Positions 33,232 through 40,800 of a stretch of 40,800 bases of DNA are shown piece by piece (the stretch's first letter is position 1; each line of letters opens with the position of its first letter). The position numbers and the translations under genes were made by a program. The DNA is taken from NCBI RefSeq assembly GCF_014192105.1, contig NZ_JACHXK010000034.1, positions 1-40,800 of the forward strand, given 5' to 3'. Below the pieces are notes generated by a model. That model had not been told where the DNA came from and ran no database searches. It worked only from the letters and a program-made list of their open reading frames with translations. The DNA comes from Paenibacillus phyllosphaerae (GTDB taxonomy: Bacteria; Bacillota; Bacilli; Paenibacillales; Paenibacillaceae).

Positions 33232-33696
33232 ATGTCGATTTATACTATTTTTCCAACGATTAGTACAACCTTTATTGTCGTTAGCGCAATATGTGTCGCC
33301 ATCGGATGGAGCCTTGCGATTCAACGTAAGCTGGACGCCCATAAGAAAGTGATGTTGGCTGCTGCGGTCTTCGCAGTGCTGTTCTTTATTATCTATTCGT
33401 CGCGGACGATATTCGTCGGCAATACGGAATGGGGCGGGCCAGACAGCCTGAAGCCGTACTATATGGTGTTCTTGACGTTCCATATTGTCTTGGCCACGGT
33501 AGCTGCCGTATTCGGTATTAGCACGCTTGTACTCGGTTACAAGGAGAAATACGCCAAGCACCGGAAGTGGGGGAGGATCACATCCGTCATCTGGTTCATA
33601 ACGGCGATTACAGGCGTAGCCGTCTATGTGTTGTTGTACCTGATGTATCCAGGCGGTCATACCAAGCCGATGCTGGAAGTCATTTTCGGTTGGTAA
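33232..33696 (+). CDS. DUF420 membrane protein, CtaM-like oxidase assembly factor
   Basis: Membrane protein of 154 aa with four hydrophobic segments (about 5-30, 41-60, 78-102 and 117-140) and the DUF420 pattern WSLAIQRKLDAHKKVMLAA, then YYMVFLTFHIVLATVA and the conserved His residues. I prefer the ATG at 33232, with GGTGGGA upstream, over the TTG at 33205. Staphylococcal CtaM and Bacillus YozB belong to this family, and CtaM is required for aa3-type oxidase maturation. The position right after ctaG supports that role here. Confidence 0.82.
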   Translation: MSIYTIFPTISTTFIVVSAICVAIGWSLAIQRKLDAHKKVMLAAAVFAVLFFIIYSSRTIFVGNTEWGGPDSLKPYYMVFLTFHIVLATVAAVFGISTLVLGYKEKYAKHRKWGRITSVIWFITAITGVAVYVLLYLMYPGGHTKPMLEVIFGW

Positions 33697-33717
33697 AGAT
33701 GCTTTTTGTCCCGTTCA

Positions 33718-33752
33718 AGTAGTGCTCGTCGAGCGCTGCTTTTTCTTTTTTA
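33718..33752 (+). terminator. Rho-independent terminator of the ctaG-DUF420 unit
   Basis: AGTAGTGCTC/GAGCGCTGCT, a fully paired 10-bp stem with GTC loop, then TTTTTCTTTTTT. Confidence 0.92.
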
Positions 33753-33865
33753 AAACGGAGAAACAATCGTACGAAGAGACGGTCTTTTCATGATAGTATA
33801 AAAGTAGATCGATCTTGGAGCAGCAGGGATAATAGGTCAGGTCACATTCTAAGGGGGCGGCAGAA

Positions 33866-34477
33866 TTGATCATGCATGCGAAGCCGATTATTGTTGGAAT
33901 TGCAGGTGGATCCGGCAGTGGGAAGACGACCTGGTGTGATCGTCTCGCGCAATCAATACCGGACTTGCCGATCAAGATCATTCACGAGGATCACTATTAT
34001 TTCCGGACTCGGATGACATCATCAGCGCCGTATACGGACAAGGTGTATGAAGATTTCAACCATCCCGATTCGATCGATTTTCCGAAAATGATGGAGGACT
34101 TACTGCGGGCCGCCAATGATGCGGAGACGGAAGTCGTGCTGGTAGAAGGGATTTTAGTATTGGCCCATCCGCCTCTGAGAGAATGGCTTGATTTGAAGCT
34201 GTATGTGGAATGCCAAGCGGATGAACGTATCGTTCGGCGTATCGATCGTTTCATGAAGAAAGGCTTTGATTATCAAGATATTGTGACCGAATATGTAGAT
34301 ATCGTCCGGCATCGTCACGATGAATTCGTAGAGCCGTCCAAATGGCATGCGGACCTCATCCTGAATGGTTCAGGCGATCCGGATAAAAGCGTTCGCGTGG
34401 TTCAGGAATGGATCAAGCAAGCGCTGCGCAGCCGCAAATCGTTCGAGACCGTGAGGGATTTTAATGGCAAGCGGTGA
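33866..34477 (+). CDS. Uridine kinase-like P-loop protein
   Basis: Cytoplasmic nucleoside-kinase-like ATPase of 203 aa. The Walker A motif is IAGGSGSGKTTW (residues 12-23). Then follow the DHYYF substrate loop (about 40-46), the DFNHPDSIDF segment typical of uridine/cytidine kinases, VVLVEGILVL and the lid arginines in DERIVRRIDRFMKKGFD. It is close to Udk but slightly divergent, so the substrate (uridine, cytidine or phosphoribulose-like) is uncertain. The TTG at 33866 fits the AAGGGGG site 8 nt upstream; the ATG at 33872 is the alternative. Single gene between two terminators. Confidence 0.82.
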   Translation: MIMHAKPIIVGIAGGSGSGKTTWCDRLAQSIPDLPIKIIHEDHYYFRTRMTSSAPYTDKVYEDFNHPDSIDFPKMMEDLLRAANDAETEVVLVEGILVLAHPPLREWLDLKLYVECQADERIVRRIDRFMKKGFDYQDIVTEYVDIVRHRHDEFVEPSKWHADLILNGSGDPDKSVRVVQEWIKQALRSRKSFETVRDFNGKR

Positions 34478-34499
34478 GATCTAGCAGATAGGTTAAACG

Positions 34500-34537
34500 A
34501 GTCGAAGGATACCGTTAATGGAGCCTTCGGCTTTTTG
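34500..34537 (+). terminator. Rho-independent terminator of the kinase gene
   Basis: AGTCGAAGG/CCTTCGGCT stem followed by TTTTT. Confidence 0.85.
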
Positions 34538-34574
34538 CTGTTCCCTGTGAAGGGAATTATTTCCTTGAGAGGGA

Positions 34575-34655
34575 TTGACGTGGGAACAACCTGTGCATAT
34601 ACTGTATATAAAGATATATACAGTAAACACAGTGATCACAGTAGATACACTGATT
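34575..34655 (+). promoter_or_regulatory. Promoter, long inverted-repeat operator and 9-bp tandem repeats of the GntR-ABC operon
   Basis: TTGACG (34575-34580), 17-bp spacer, TATACT (34598-34603). A perfect inverted repeat with 10-bp arms ACTGTATATA/TATATACAGT and AAGA between them (34601-34624) overlaps the -10 and the start site. Four 9-bp units follow from 34620: ACAGTAAAC, ACAGTGATC, ACAGTAGAT and ACACTGATT. The YtrA-type GntR protein encoded downstream is the obvious candidate to bind here. Confidence 0.75.
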
Positions 34656-34697
34656 GTCAGTCACATCTACAACGTGTGCTTAATGGAGGGGAAGAAG

Positions 34698-35432
34698 ATG
34701 TCTAGCTGGCAAGGAGCGCTTGTGCTTTTCCGGCATGAGATGCGCAGGTCTTGGGTTGGGATAGTCGTAACGATGGCCTTTTTCACCTATATCGCCTTCG
34801 CATTGATGTTGGTCATGGGTGAGACGATTGGGGAACAAGCGAGTGGTGAAACTTCGAATGAGGCATGGTTCATCGATTTCATGTTCCTTACCTTGCTCCC
34901 GAACATAGCCTTCACCATGAATCGGACGGCATTCAAGTACTGGAGCACGAATCCGTTTACGCGCAAGTTGGCTTACTGGCGCACGATGCCGATCAGTTTG
35001 GATTCGATCGTAATGGCACGAATGCTGCAACTTGTCGTCACTTTGGCGCTTGTAGGCATTTATTATTTTGCCATTCAATATGCCATGGTTGGCGAGCTGA
35101 GGGATATCCTCACCATTGGGCAGTATGTGTTATTCATCCTTCCATGGATGGGGTACGCGCTTCTAGTCTCATCCTTGTACATGTTCGCAGAACAGACGGT
35201 GAACGGGAAGATTTACATGGTCATTTGCATCCTCTGCATCGTGCTGTATGCGCTGCTTGTACTGGGCTTATGGTGGATTGACTTACAGCCGGTCTCGTTA
35301 ACATTGCAGTGGGCGAAGGAGGGGAATGGTCTTCCGGCCATCGTGATGCTGATGGCAGGCGCTGCTGTACTGTTGGCAGCAGGGCACGTCGTACGTAACA
35401 AACTGCTTAAGAGAAGCTTGATTAATGCATAA
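34698..35432 (+). CDS. ABC-transporter membrane protein, uncharacterised
   Basis: Integral membrane protein of 244 aa with about six hydrophobic segments (near residues 22-40, 55-72, 108-130, 140-165, 172-197 and 212-232), the ABC-2 permease layout. GGAGGGG lies 8 nt before the ATG at 34698; the frame stays open upstream only across the promoter and operator. It is the first gene of a unit continuing with a YtrA-type GntR regulator and an ATPase, and is probably the membrane partner of that ATPase. The substrate is unknown; comparable yxaG/ytr-like cassettes respond to cell-wall stress, which is only suggestive. Confidence 0.72.
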   Translation: MSSWQGALVLFRHEMRRSWVGIVVTMAFFTYIAFALMLVMGETIGEQASGETSNEAWFIDFMFLTLLPNIAFTMNRTAFKYWSTNPFTRKLAYWRTMPISLDSIVMARMLQLVVTLALVGIYYFAIQYAMVGELRDILTIGQYVLFILPWMGYALLVSSLYMFAEQTVNGKIYMVICILCIVLYALLVLGLWWIDLQPVSLTLQWAKEGNGLPAIVMLMAGAAVLLAAGHVVRNKLLKRSLINA

Positions 35433-35480
35433 TCAATATAGGCTGCAAGCCATAGGAACGAATAGAAGAAGGTGTGCACG

Positions 35481-35885
35481 GTGTGGATTCCGATACAGAT
35501 TAATGAACAAAGCGCAGAGCCGTTATACCACCAGATCGAAGTTCAGCTGCGCGCGCTGATCGTTAGCGGACAGTTGGCGGAAGGAACGCTGCTGCCCTCG
35601 ATTAGGGAGCTTGCCCAGATGGTTAAGTGTTCCGTTATCACAGTAAGGCGGGTCTATCAGGACTTGGAGAATGAGGGTTTGCTGCGAACGAGACAAGGAA
35701 CGGGAACCTTTGTTGCGAAGGTAGGCGAGGAGATGCGCGATAAACATCGGCGCAGCTCGGTAATTGAAGCATTCGAAGCCGCGGTGGATGCCGGGTTGCG
35801 AGTGCAATGTACGGACGCGGAGATGAGGGAGATGCTGGAATCAGTATTGGTTCGCAAACGCGATGAAGACAAGGGGGGCGGTTAG
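35481..35885 (+). CDS. GntR-family repressor, YtrA subfamily
   Basis: Short GntR regulator of 134 aa. The winged HTH (about residues 10-78) is typical: PLYHQIEVQLRALIVSGQLAEGTLLPSIRELAQMVKCSVITVRRVYQDLENEGLLRTRQGTGTFV (read in segments). The C-terminal part is only about 50 residues and helical, as in YtrA, which dimerises without a large ligand domain. I prefer the GTG at 35481, 6 nt after GAAGGTG, over the GTG at 35472. It sits inside the operon it probably represses through the inverted repeat at 34601-34624. The ATPase gene begins immediately after its stop. Confidence 0.9.
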   Translation: MWIPIQINEQSAEPLYHQIEVQLRALIVSGQLAEGTLLPSIRELAQMVKCSVITVRRVYQDLENEGLLRTRQGTGTFVAKVGEEMRDKHRRSSVIEAFEAAVDAGLRVQCTDAEMREMLESVLVRKRDEDKGGG

Positions 35886-36788
35886 ATGGAAGAGCTGGCG
35901 ATTCGGGTAGAAGGAGTCGTGCAGAGACGGAAGCATTTTCAGCTGGGGCCGGTGCAGCTTCGCATACCGAAAGGTTATGTGACCGCACTAGTCGGGCCGA
36001 ACGGTTCAGGCAAAAGCTCGTTGTTCCGTCTGCTGATGGATCTAAGCAAGCCAGATGAGGGAGAGATTGAAGTGTTCGGGCATCCGATCGGCTGCGATGA
36101 TCTTCTGCTGAAGCAGCGAATCGGCTATGTACCGGATCAAGCCATCGATATCGAAGATCATTTGCGTGCGGAGGACAAAGCGAGTTTTGCAAGACACTGG
36201 TATCCAACCTGGGAGTTGAACCGGTATCAAGAGCTGCTGCGACGATTCGAAGTCGATCCTTCCATCAAGCTTGGCCGGATGTCTAAGGGGATGCGGCGCA
36301 AATTCGATATCGCGCTGGCAATGGCGCATCATCCTGACCTGTTGCTGCTTGATGAGCCGTCCTCTGGTCTGGACCCGATCGCTTGGAAGACGATGATCGA
36401 TGTCATTCATCGGTATATGGAGCGCGGGGACCGTACGGTGCTGATGGCTTCCCATATCGTAGATGAGGTGAAACGATTGGCCGATTATATCGTATTCATC
36501 GTTCACGGCCGCGTACTCGGAATGTTCGAGAAGGATGCGCTGCTGGAATCTTGGTACACGCTATATATCGACGGAGCAGGACGGTCACTGGAGTGGAAGG
36601 CAATGCCGGGTTTTTATACCCAAGAAGCGGTGGGCAGCGGACAGTTCAAGGTTGTAACCGGCGATGTGGCTGAGGCAGAAGAATGGTGCGAGCGCGAAGG
36701 ATTACGCATTGCAGGCAGACAGAAGTTGGAGCTTGACGATATCCTAGCCATCTTGATTGAGCAGGAACGGCTCCGTATGCAAGCTTAA
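35886..36788 (+). CDS. ABC transporter ATP-binding protein (YtrB-like)
   Basis: ATPase of 300 aa. Walker A GPNGSGKSS (residues 38-46), the signature-like segment GRMSKGMRRKFDIA, and Walker B LLLLDEPSSGLDP with the catalytic Glu are all present. A C-terminal region of about 80 residues follows the nucleotide-binding domain. Start ATG directly abuts the GntR stop codon, with AAGGGGGG upstream. It should energise the membrane protein at 34698. The transported molecule is unknown. Confidence 0.9.
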   Translation: MEELAIRVEGVVQRRKHFQLGPVQLRIPKGYVTALVGPNGSGKSSLFRLLMDLSKPDEGEIEVFGHPIGCDDLLLKQRIGYVPDQAIDIEDHLRAEDKASFARHWYPTWELNRYQELLRRFEVDPSIKLGRMSKGMRRKFDIALAMAHHPDLLLLDEPSSGLDPIAWKTMIDVIHRYMERGDRTVLMASHIVDEVKRLADYIVFIVHGRVLGMFEKDALLESWYTLYIDGAGRSLEWKAMPGFYTQEAVGSGQFKVVTGDVAEAEEWCEREGLRIAGRQKLELDDILAILIEQERLRMQA

Positions 36789-36830
36789 TGTCGGAGATTG
36801 ACTAGACTTTCTTGAAAGGGGCCTATAGCA

Positions 36831-37733
36831 ATGAATCCGTTGAAGGTAGAGCAGATTTTCAAGCAGTATGGTGACAAGACGGCCGTGAACGGCATCAGTT
36901 TTGAGGTGGCGGAGGGCGAGATATACGGGCTGCTTGGCGCCAATGGTGCCGGCAAGACGACGACGATGCGAATGGTGCTCGGCTTGATTTACCCGGATAG
37001 CGGGCAGATTCATTACCACGGCAAGCCGTACAGCGTGAAGCAATTGCAGGGACTTGGCTATTTGCCGGAGGAACGCGGTCTGTACCCGAAGGTGAAGGTC
37101 AGCGAGCAGATCATATACCTCGCTCAACTGCGCGGCATGAGCAAGAAGGACGCGGACCGCAACTTGAAGAGATGGCTTGATCGCTTCGGCGTGCCTGAGT
37201 ATTACAACCAGAAGGTCGAGGAATTGTCGAAGGGGAATCAGCAGAAGATCCAGTTTATCGCCTCGGTGATCCATAGTCCGAAGATCGTTATTATGGACGA
37301 AGCATTCAGCGGTCTGGACCCGGTTAATGTCGAGCTATTGAAGGGTACAGTCAAGGAACTGCGCGATTCCGGAACGAGCATCCTGTTCTCGACGCACCGG
37401 ATGGAGCATGTGGAGGAGTTATGCCGAAACATTACGATTTTGCACCGTTCCAATCCGGTTCTCCAAGGAAGCCTGAGAGCGATTAAGCAGCAGTTCCCGC
37501 GGGAACGCGTGATGCTCGGGACGGCGAATGAAGTGACGGGTCTAGAGTCCGTCGAAGGCGTGCTTAACGTGAAAAGGCACGAGAATGGCTATGAGATTCT
37601 GATCAATCAGGAATCGGCGAGCCGTCCGATTCTGGAATTGGCGATGCAGCAGACGAATATTCATCGCTTCGAGGTAATGGAACCGACGTTGAACGAAATA
37701 TTTATCAAGACGGTAGGTGAGCGCCATGAATAG
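36831..37733 (+). CDS. ABC exporter ATP-binding protein (NatA/YhaQ-like)
   Basis: ATPase of 300 aa with Walker A GANGAGKTT (residues 36-44), signature VEELSKGNQQKIQ, Walker B IVIMDEAFSGLDP and the switch His in LFSTHRMEHVEE. The C-terminal domain (about 215-300) resembles that of YhaQ and NatA. AAAGGGG lies before the ATG. It overlaps the start of the permease gene by 8 nt, so the two form one exporter. The Glu of Walker B is followed by Ala rather than Pro (DEAFSG), as in YhaQ-type proteins. Confidence 0.92.
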   Translation: MNPLKVEQIFKQYGDKTAVNGISFEVAEGEIYGLLGANGAGKTTTMRMVLGLIYPDSGQIHYHGKPYSVKQLQGLGYLPEERGLYPKVKVSEQIIYLAQLRGMSKKDADRNLKRWLDRFGVPEYYNQKVEELSKGNQQKIQFIASVIHSPKIVIMDEAFSGLDPVNVELLKGTVKELRDSGTSILFSTHRMEHVEELCRNITILHRSNPVLQGSLRAIKQQFPRERVMLGTANEVTGLESVEGVLNVKRHENGYEILINQESASRPILELAMQQTNIHRFEVMEPTLNEIFIKTVGERHE

Positions 37734-39063
37734 CAGCTTCTGGACGGTCGTAGGCTTCACGGTCAAGAATAAATTTAGAGGCAAAGCATTCCTCATCACG
37801 ACGTTAATCATTGCACTCATTATTAGTATTGGGATCAATCTGCCTTACATTATCTCGCAGTTCACCAGCGGCGATGACGAAGCGAAGTCGATCGGTTATA
37901 TCGCGCATCAGCAGCAAGACACGGACGAAGGGGCGTTCGGCGAGGCACGAATCGCTTCCATGCTGAGCAGCTACTATGAGGCGCAAGAGACACCCGACCT
38001 GAAGTTGGTACCAATTGCGGATACGGGCTCGGCCGAAGGCAACGAAGAGGCGCTGAAGCAAGCGATCGAGGCTGAGGCCGTTAAGGGCTACATTCAATTT
38101 ACCCCGGGTACCGTATTGCCGTTCCCTGATGTCGTGTACAAATCAGAGAAACTGATGGATACGAATGTAACGCGATCCCTAGAGACGGCGCTGCAAGCAG
38201 TGAAGACAGAGGCTGTGCTTCAGAACTCCGGCATTAGCCAGGAGCAGCGTACGCTTCTCTTGTCAGAAGTTAATGTAAGTACGGTTCAGATTACGACATC
38301 TGAAGGCGCTGGCTCTGTCGGCCAAGGGAAGAGCGCTTCGGAACAAGCAATGGATATGGGACTTGTCTACGTTATTCTGATCTTACTCTTCATGGCGATC
38401 ATGATTACGGGGCAGCTCATTGCGAGTGAGATTACAGCCGAGAAAAGTTCGCGCGTCATGGAGATTCTCATTACGAGCGTGTCGCCGCTGAAGAGCATGT
38501 TCGGCAAAATTTTCGGAATGTTCCTTGTCGGCTTAACGCAAGTACTCGTCTACGTCGGCATTATCGTGCTTAATATGGCGCTGCCGCACAATGCGGAACC
38601 GTTGTCGGATCTCAACATTCGTCTTGCCGATATCAATCCGGTCCTTCTCGTCTATGCACTGGTCTTCTATCTGGCGGGTTACTTCCTGTTTGCGACTTTG
38701 TTCGCCGCGGTAGGTTCCATTGTCAGCCGCACGGAAGATCTGGGGCAAGCGGTGCTGCCGATCACGATGATCTCGTTGGCTGGCTTCTACATTTGTATGT
38801 TCGGCGGCTTGAGCAATCCGGACTCCATGCTCATGAAGGTTGCCTCGCTCATTCCGCTCTTCTCGCCTTACGCCATGACGGTGCGGCTTGGGTTGTCTGA
38901 TCCGGCTATGTGGGAAGTATGGACGTCTATCATTCTGCTCTTAATCGCCATTTATGTGGCGGGCTGGATCTCCGCTCGCATCTATCGCGCAGGGGTGTTG
39001 ATGTACGGCAAGCGCCCATCTTTGAAAGAATTGCGTAAAGCGATGAAGGCGTATAAAGTCTAG
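37726..39063 (+). CDS. ABC exporter permease (NatB/YhaP-like)
   Basis: Membrane protein of 445 aa. Transmembrane helix 1 (about residues 21-43) is followed by an extracytoplasmic domain of about 170 residues (FTSGDDEAKSIGY and onward), then a cluster of five helices (about 205-430). The motif SEITAEKSSRVMEILITSVSP is the conserved loop of NatB/YhaP-type ABC-2 permeases. The ATG at 37726 has AGGTGA 5 nt upstream. It pairs with the overlapping ATPase. NatAB extrudes sodium in B. subtilis; the substrate here cannot be read from sequence. Confidence 0.9.
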   Translation: MNSSFWTVVGFTVKNKFRGKAFLITTLIIALIISIGINLPYIISQFTSGDDEAKSIGYIAHQQQDTDEGAFGEARIASMLSSYYEAQETPDLKLVPIADTGSAEGNEEALKQAIEAEAVKGYIQFTPGTVLPFPDVVYKSEKLMDTNVTRSLETALQAVKTEAVLQNSGISQEQRTLLLSEVNVSTVQITTSEGAGSVGQGKSASEQAMDMGLVYVILILLFMAIMITGQLIASEITAEKSSRVMEILITSVSPLKSMFGKIFGMFLVGLTQVLVYVGIIVLNMALPHNAEPLSDLNIRLADINPVLLVYALVFYLAGYFLFATLFAAVGSIVSRTEDLGQAVLPITMISLAGFYICMFGGLSNPDSMLMKVASLIPLFSPYAMTVRLGLSDPAMWEVWTSIILLLIAIYVAGWISARIYRAGVLMYGKRPSLKELRKAMKAYKV

Positions 39064-39145
39064 CGCGCTATAGTAGGATAGAGATTTACCTGCAATTGTA
39101 GAATCAACAATATTCATGGGATGAAACACGGGAGGAATTAGGGTT

Positions 39146-40339
39146 ATGAAATGGAGAACTTCGCTGTTATCGGTATTGTTGTCTGCTGGTATGCTTACGT
39201 CGGCGCTGTCTAGTGCAGCAGCTGCTCCTTCGCTGACGGTCCAAGTTGACGGCAAGCAGATCGAATTTGCCTCGCAACAGCCTGTCGTTGACAATGGTAC
39301 GACGCTGGTACCCCTTGAATCCATTCTTAAGGCGCTGCAAGTAACGCTGGAGGAACAAACGAACGACGCCATCACCGTAAACGTAGATGGCAGACAGGTT
39401 ACCATTACGGTACAGGCAAGAACGGTCGACGGGGTCTCGTATGTACCGGTTCGGCTTATCGGGGAGACAGTTGGCTTTGAAGTCAGATGGGATGCCGGCA
39501 CGCGTGCAGTCATACTGACGGAGAAGGAAGCGAGCCGCGGTTTTCTGTGGGAAGTGAAGCATGATGGCAATACCGTTTACTTGGCCGGCTCCATGCATAT
39601 TGCGGACAGCAGCTTTTATCCCCTTGCTCCAGCCTTTGAGGAAGCATTTGCAGAGGCGGATTACCTCGGGGTAGAGGTTGATGTGAGCAAAGCAACCGAT
39701 CCTAAGGTTCAAGAACTAATCATGAATCTGGGTACCTATCAGGACGGCACGACGCTGAAGGATCATGTGTCGGCGGAGACCTATGCGATGCTTGGTGAAA
39801 TTCTCACGCAGTACGGCTTGCAGCCCAATGCATTGGATGCTTATAAGCCATGGGTGGTCGAATCGACGCTGCTATCGCTTCAAGCGAGCGGTGCCGGGTA
39901 CGAGAGCGCGACCGGGATCGATTTATATTTTGTTCAAAAGGCGTTGGAACGTAACATCCCGATCATTGAATTGGAATCTTACGAGTCCCAACTGAACATG
40001 TTCAACAATTTCTCTCCTGAACTGCAGGAGCTGACCCTGCAGGCTGCATTGAATGGATTCAATGAGATCGATGACAGCGTGGATCAGATGGCAGACATGT
40101 GGAAGAGCGGCGATGAAGAGGGATTGCTTGAGCTGACTGAAGCGATGGTCGTGAATGAAGAGTACAACAAGGCGATGCTTGTTGATCGGAACAAGCTGAT
40201 GGCCGATAAGATCGATGGTTATCTCAAAGGTACCGAGAAGGCGGAATATCTGATCGTGGTCGGCGCAGCGCATTTCCTGGGCGAAGACGGGATCATTAAA
40301 CTGCTCGAGGATAAAGGATATACCGTTACTCGTAAGTAA
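39146..40339 (+). CDS. Secreted TraB/GumN-family protein with N-terminal copper-amine-oxidase-like (stalk) domain
   Basis: Exported protein of 397 aa. Signal peptide (1-27, SAAAAPS). A copper amine oxidase N-terminal-like domain (about 29-130; VQVDGKQIEFASQQPVVDNGTTLVPL and VDGVSYVPVRLIGETVGFEV), common as a wall-attachment module in Paenibacillaceae. Then a TraB/GumN domain (about 135-395), with GSMHIADSSFYPL, the conserved Glu in LGVEVDVS, IIELESYESQ and the terminal VVGAAHFLGEDGIIKLLEDKGY. TraB-family proteins resemble Tiki-like metalloproteases, so an extracellular hydrolase is possible, unproven. GGAGGAA lies before the ATG. Confidence 0.88.
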   Translation: MKWRTSLLSVLLSAGMLTSALSSAAAAPSLTVQVDGKQIEFASQQPVVDNGTTLVPLESILKALQVTLEEQTNDAITVNVDGRQVTITVQARTVDGVSYVPVRLIGETVGFEVRWDAGTRAVILTEKEASRGFLWEVKHDGNTVYLAGSMHIADSSFYPLAPAFEEAFAEADYLGVEVDVSKATDPKVQELIMNLGTYQDGTTLKDHVSAETYAMLGEILTQYGLQPNALDAYKPWVVESTLLSLQASGAGYESATGIDLYFVQKALERNIPIIELESYESQLNMFNNFSPELQELTLQAALNGFNEIDDSVDQMADMWKSGDEEGLLELTEAMVVNEEYNKAMLVDRNKLMADKIDGYLKGTEKAEYLIVVGAAHFLGEDGIIKLLEDKGYTVTRK

Positions 40340-40355
40340 GCATACAGTCCATTAC

Positions 40356-40383
40356 GCCGGCTCCTATGAAGGGGCCGGTTTTG
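40356..40383 (+). terminator. Rho-independent terminator of the TraB-family gene
   Basis: CCGGCTCC/GGGGCCGG with loop TATGAA, then TTTTGC. Confidence 0.8.
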
Positions 40384-40411
40384 CGTTAAATGAATTGGGA
40401 TATATTGCAAC

Positions 40412-40440
40412 TTGCAATGAACTCCTCAAAGGTGTATTCT
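40412..40440 (+). promoter_or_regulatory. rRNA operon promoter P1
   Basis: TTGCAA (40412-40417), 17-bp spacer, TATTCT (40435-40440). The sequence TTGCAATGA recurs at P2, suggesting duplicated promoters. Confidence 0.55.
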
Positions 40441-40495
40441 ATATCTCGTTGCCGCGAAAGACACTCACGGTTAACAAAAAGAATTTCAAAAACAC

Positions 40496-40525
40496 TTGCA
40501 ATGATCGCTTTGAATGTGTTATATT
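40496..40525 (+). promoter_or_regulatory. rRNA operon promoter P2
   Basis: TTGCAA (40496-40501), 18-bp spacer, TATATT (40520-40525), with an A-rich stretch (UP-like) just upstream. This would begin the leader transcript that carries the hairpin repeats. Confidence 0.65.
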
Positions 40526-40529
40526 CTAA

Positions 40530-40800
40530 TTCCGGCCGCGAGAGCGACACGGAAAAGCGATAAAGAACTGATGAATGCTGAACGTCTTATCAGTCGTTCA
40601 AATCAATCATCACTTGATGAATGCTGAACGTTCCTTGGATCGTTTAAGTCAATCATCACTTGATAAATGATGAACGACCTGTTGGTCGCTCAAATCAATT
40701 ATCACTTGTTCCTTGAAAACTGAACAATGAGCGATATGTTTTATAGCTAGTTAAGTAATGAGCTAACAAGCTTCTTTACTTGATGGAATGCTGATCGACC
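40530..40800 (+). ncRNA. rRNA operon leader (5' part; 16S rRNA expected beyond the window)
   Basis: The transcript from P1/P2 contains three tandem hairpin repeats and then TGTTCCTTGAAAACT (40707-40721), which matches the boxA antitermination element found in Bacillus-type rrn leaders, with GAACAATGAG after it. No mature 16S start is visible, so the gene itself lies past 40800. Identification as an rrn leader rests on the boxA-like motif, tandem promoters and absence of an ORF. Confidence 0.7.
40569..40706 (+). repeat. Three tandem 46-bp repeats in the rrn leader
   Basis: Units at 40569-40614, 40615-40660 and 40661-40706 are exactly 46 bp each. In each, GAACG (unit positions 12-16) can pair with CGTTC, CGTTT or CGCTC (27-31), extended by inner pairs that differ between copies but keep pairing. 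TCATCA-CT-TGATGA at the first unit junction forms a second small hairpin. A diverged fourth copy starts at 40781 (TGATGGAATGCTGATCGACC) and runs off the window. Confidence 0.85.

Noticed and set aside
40569..40706. CRISPR-like repeat
   Set aside because: The units are contiguous and diverged, and lie in an rrn leader.

Overview
The window looks like chromosomal DNA of an aerobic, endospore-forming, plant-polysaccharide-degrading member of the Paenibacillaceae (Paenibacillus/Cohnella-like). The grounds are the moderately GC-rich coding sequence with strong AGGAGG-type ribosome sites and TTG/GTG starts, a gerA-type germinant receptor operon, a YhcN/YlaJ-type spore lipoprotein, a large secreted GH44 enzyme with a CBM3, a caa3 oxidase cluster and Bacillus-type rrn leader signals. 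The genus is inferred from these features, not from a database match. I saw no insertion sequence, prophage, CRISPR array or tRNA. It reads as core genome with small regulatory cassettes between housekeeping operons.

Layout. 1-8.3 kb: serine dehydratase beta subunit beside a palindrome-rich intergenic element, a sigma-70 family factor, the gerAA-gerAB-gerAC operon (minus strand), a CBO0543-type membrane protein, an HxlR regulator, and an OmpR-type response regulator divergent from a small membrane protein; an 11-bp tandem operator lies between the last two. 8.5-11.9 kb: secreted modular GH44 glucanase/xyloglucanase. 11.9-16.0 kb: a 650-bp control region followed by nrdI-nrdE-nrdF (class Ib ribonucleotide reductase). 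16.1-21.3 kb: Fur-controlled FhuF-like reductase, SulP transporter, AraC regulator and GH4 glycosidase. 21.3-23.9 kb: an ECF41 sigma factor and an FAD oxidoreductase, both preceded by the same ECF41-type promoter. 23.9-27.1 kb: a doxX-pirin operon behind MhqR-like operators, and a LacI regulator with a VOC protein. 27.2-33.8 kb: YhcN-like lipoprotein, then ctaC-ctaD-ctaE-ctaF, ctaG and a DUF420 (CtaM-like) gene, i.e. caa3 oxidase and its assembly factors. 33.9-40.3 kb: uridine-kinase-like P-loop protein, a GntR(YtrA)-controlled ABC cassette, a NatAB/YhaQP-like exporter and a TraB-family secreted protein. 40.4-40.8 kb: tandem promoters and structured leader of an rRNA operon; the 16S gene should begin just beyond the window.

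The main interest is regulatory. The strongest observations are (i) two TGTCACA-N16-CGTC promoters defining a small ECF41 regulon, with a 53-bp tandem duplication between its genes; (ii) a LexA-box-like palindrome, a 22-bp-period array of DnaA-box-like TCCACA motifs and an operator-like palindrome in the promoter spacer, all ahead of nrdIEF; (iii) three tandem 46-bp repeats in the rrn leader whose hairpins show compensatory base changes; and (iv) operators predicted for the orphan response regulator, the doxX-pirin operon, the LacI gene and the GntR-ABC cassette.
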